Shown: piece after piece, positions 63,397 through 64,000 of the stretch
Position numbering within the stretch: the first letter of the stretch is position 1
How the letters are laid out: each line of letters starts with the position of its first letter
Source: Candidatus Rifleibacterium amylolyticum
GTDB lineage: Bacteria > Muiribacteriota > Ozemobacteria > Ozemobacterales > Ozemobacteraceae
Length of the DNA: 64,000 bases
Assembly (NCBI GenBank): GCA_009917695.1
Contig: JAACJG010000007.1
Span: 1-64,000, forward strand
Direction of reading: 5' to 3'
Notes under the pieces: model-generated
What the model was told of the DNA's origin: nothing
The model's database searches: none
The model's input: only the letters and a program-made list of their open reading frames with translations
Made by a program: the position numbers and the translations under genes

Positions 63397-64000
63397 CTGG
63401 CCACCCCCTCGATAGACTGCAATGGTAGAATTGGCAAAACCGGATTTTTGCCATCCTGACCATCGAGTACAATCGCATCTTTTATGCGTGGCATGATTTT
63501 TTCGAGAGTCTCAAGATAAAGTCTCTTGCGGGTTACTTCAGGGAACTTTTTATACTCATCGAGCAGAGCCAGAAAGCGGGCAACCTCACCCTGAGCACGA
63601 TTTACCCGTTCGAGCGCATAACCTTCAGCTTCCTGAATCATCTGTTTGGCCTGACCACGGGCACGTGGCACCTCTTTGTTGTATTCTTCACGGGCCTGCT
63701 GAATCAGACTTTCTTTCTGCTGCTCAGCCTCGTTGACGCCATTAAAAGCGGCTTTAACCTTTTCCGGCGGATTAACATCCTGAAACTTGCAGGTGATGAT
63801 GCGCACTCCCATTTCGTAACTGTTGAGAACCTTCTGGAGTTCATCCTGTATCTTCTGAGCAAGCACGGCGCGCTCGGTGGTCAGAACATCTGAAACATTG
63901 GCATCGCCAACGATCTTGCGGGTCACTGCTTCAGAAATATCTCTGATCGTATTAACCGGGTCACTGATGTTGAAGAGAAATTTGAAAGGGTCCTCGATCT
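63393..64000 (-). CDS. hflK: HflK (partial; 5' end beyond the window)
   Basis: The readable part (about 202 codons) contains the SPFH domain end: DPVNTIRDISEAV, GVRIITCKFQDVNPPEKVKAAF, the long coiled coil, and LYLETLEKIMP. These are typical of HflK. The reading frame stays open to the window edge, so the N-terminus with its TM helix lies outside. A GTG at 63926 is internal, since conserved HflK sequence continues upstream of it. Confidence 0.93.
   Translation of the reverse strand, partial: IEDPFKFLFNISDPVNTIRDISEAVTRKIVGDANVSDVLTTERAVLAQKIQDELQKVLNSYEMGVRIITCKFQDVNPPEKVKAAFNGVNEAEQQKESLIQQAREEYNKEVPRARGQAKQMIQEAEGYALERVNRAQGEVARFLALLDEYKKFPEVTRKRLYLETLEKIMPRIKDAIVLDGQDGKNPVLPILPLQSIEGVAR

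Overview
The window looks like a chromosomal segment of a Gram-negative-type (diderm) bacterium of moderate GC. It has an RND pump with its periplasmic adaptor, HflK/HflC, a lipoprotein and secreted proteases. AGGAGG-like ribosome binding sites and rho-independent hairpins are easy to find. The mix of many large membrane-anchored SpoIIE-type phosphatases, gingipain-like (C25) and clostripain-like (C11) proteases, an H1-like Lys/Ala protein and a DUF4178/DUF350/polyamine cluster resembles deep-branching groups such as Candidatus Riflebacteria. That placement is an inference from gene content only; no marker gene in the window settles it.

Layout. 1-2231: a terminator, a 25-bp tandem repeat, a small GIY-YIG protein, a REP-like palindrome, a tmRNA-like 3' fragment, an NTF2-like/cytidine deaminase fusion and an H1-like protein. 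2725-7776: RND transporter, adaptor and rubrerythrin, followed by a repeat-rich gap. 8161-25964: six tandem SpoIIE-type receptor phosphatases. 26247-28312: SOS operon lexA-dinB-small gene. 28391-34298: two more phosphatases. 34389-42393: FHA-GAF-degenerate GGDEF protein, coiled-coil/DUF2325 protein, ECF sigma and anti-sigma, a small secreted protein, thioredoxin and GlgB. 42500-48281: the last two phosphatases. 48349-55875 (minus strand): C25 protease, beta-propeller protein, lipoprotein with an NlpC/P60-like domain, STAS anti-anti-sigma protein and C11 protease. 56065-58026: ATP-grasp and esterase-like pair. 58112-62417: DUF4178 x2, small protein, DUF350, membrane aminopropyltransferase and AdoMet decarboxylase. 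62470-64000 (minus): hflC and a partial hflK.

The main discovery candidate is the family of ten paralogous receptor phosphatases, about 970-1000 residues each, arranged as five consecutive two-gene pairs. In every pair the first gene (type A) and second gene (type B) belong to two distinguishable subfamilies. Type A keeps NAGHC in the phosphatase domain, has a 'LG..(L/I)P' signature in its first extracytoplasmic region and ends in a D/G-D-D motif. Type B replaces the His of NAGH with G/A/S, carries an 'LGPQ' signature and ends in QDD. Partners overlap or lie within 13 bp. This suggests paired, probably heteromeric, sensor-phosphatases feeding a partner-switching network. The STAS protein at 52362-52721 is the only obvious substrate-type protein in view, and no RsbW-like kinase is visible.

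Other points of interest are a four-copy 11-bp-periodic TTCGC array over the lexA promoter, a DUF4178/DUF350/polyamine-enzyme cluster, paired secreted cysteine proteases and an apparent tmRNA 3' remnant.
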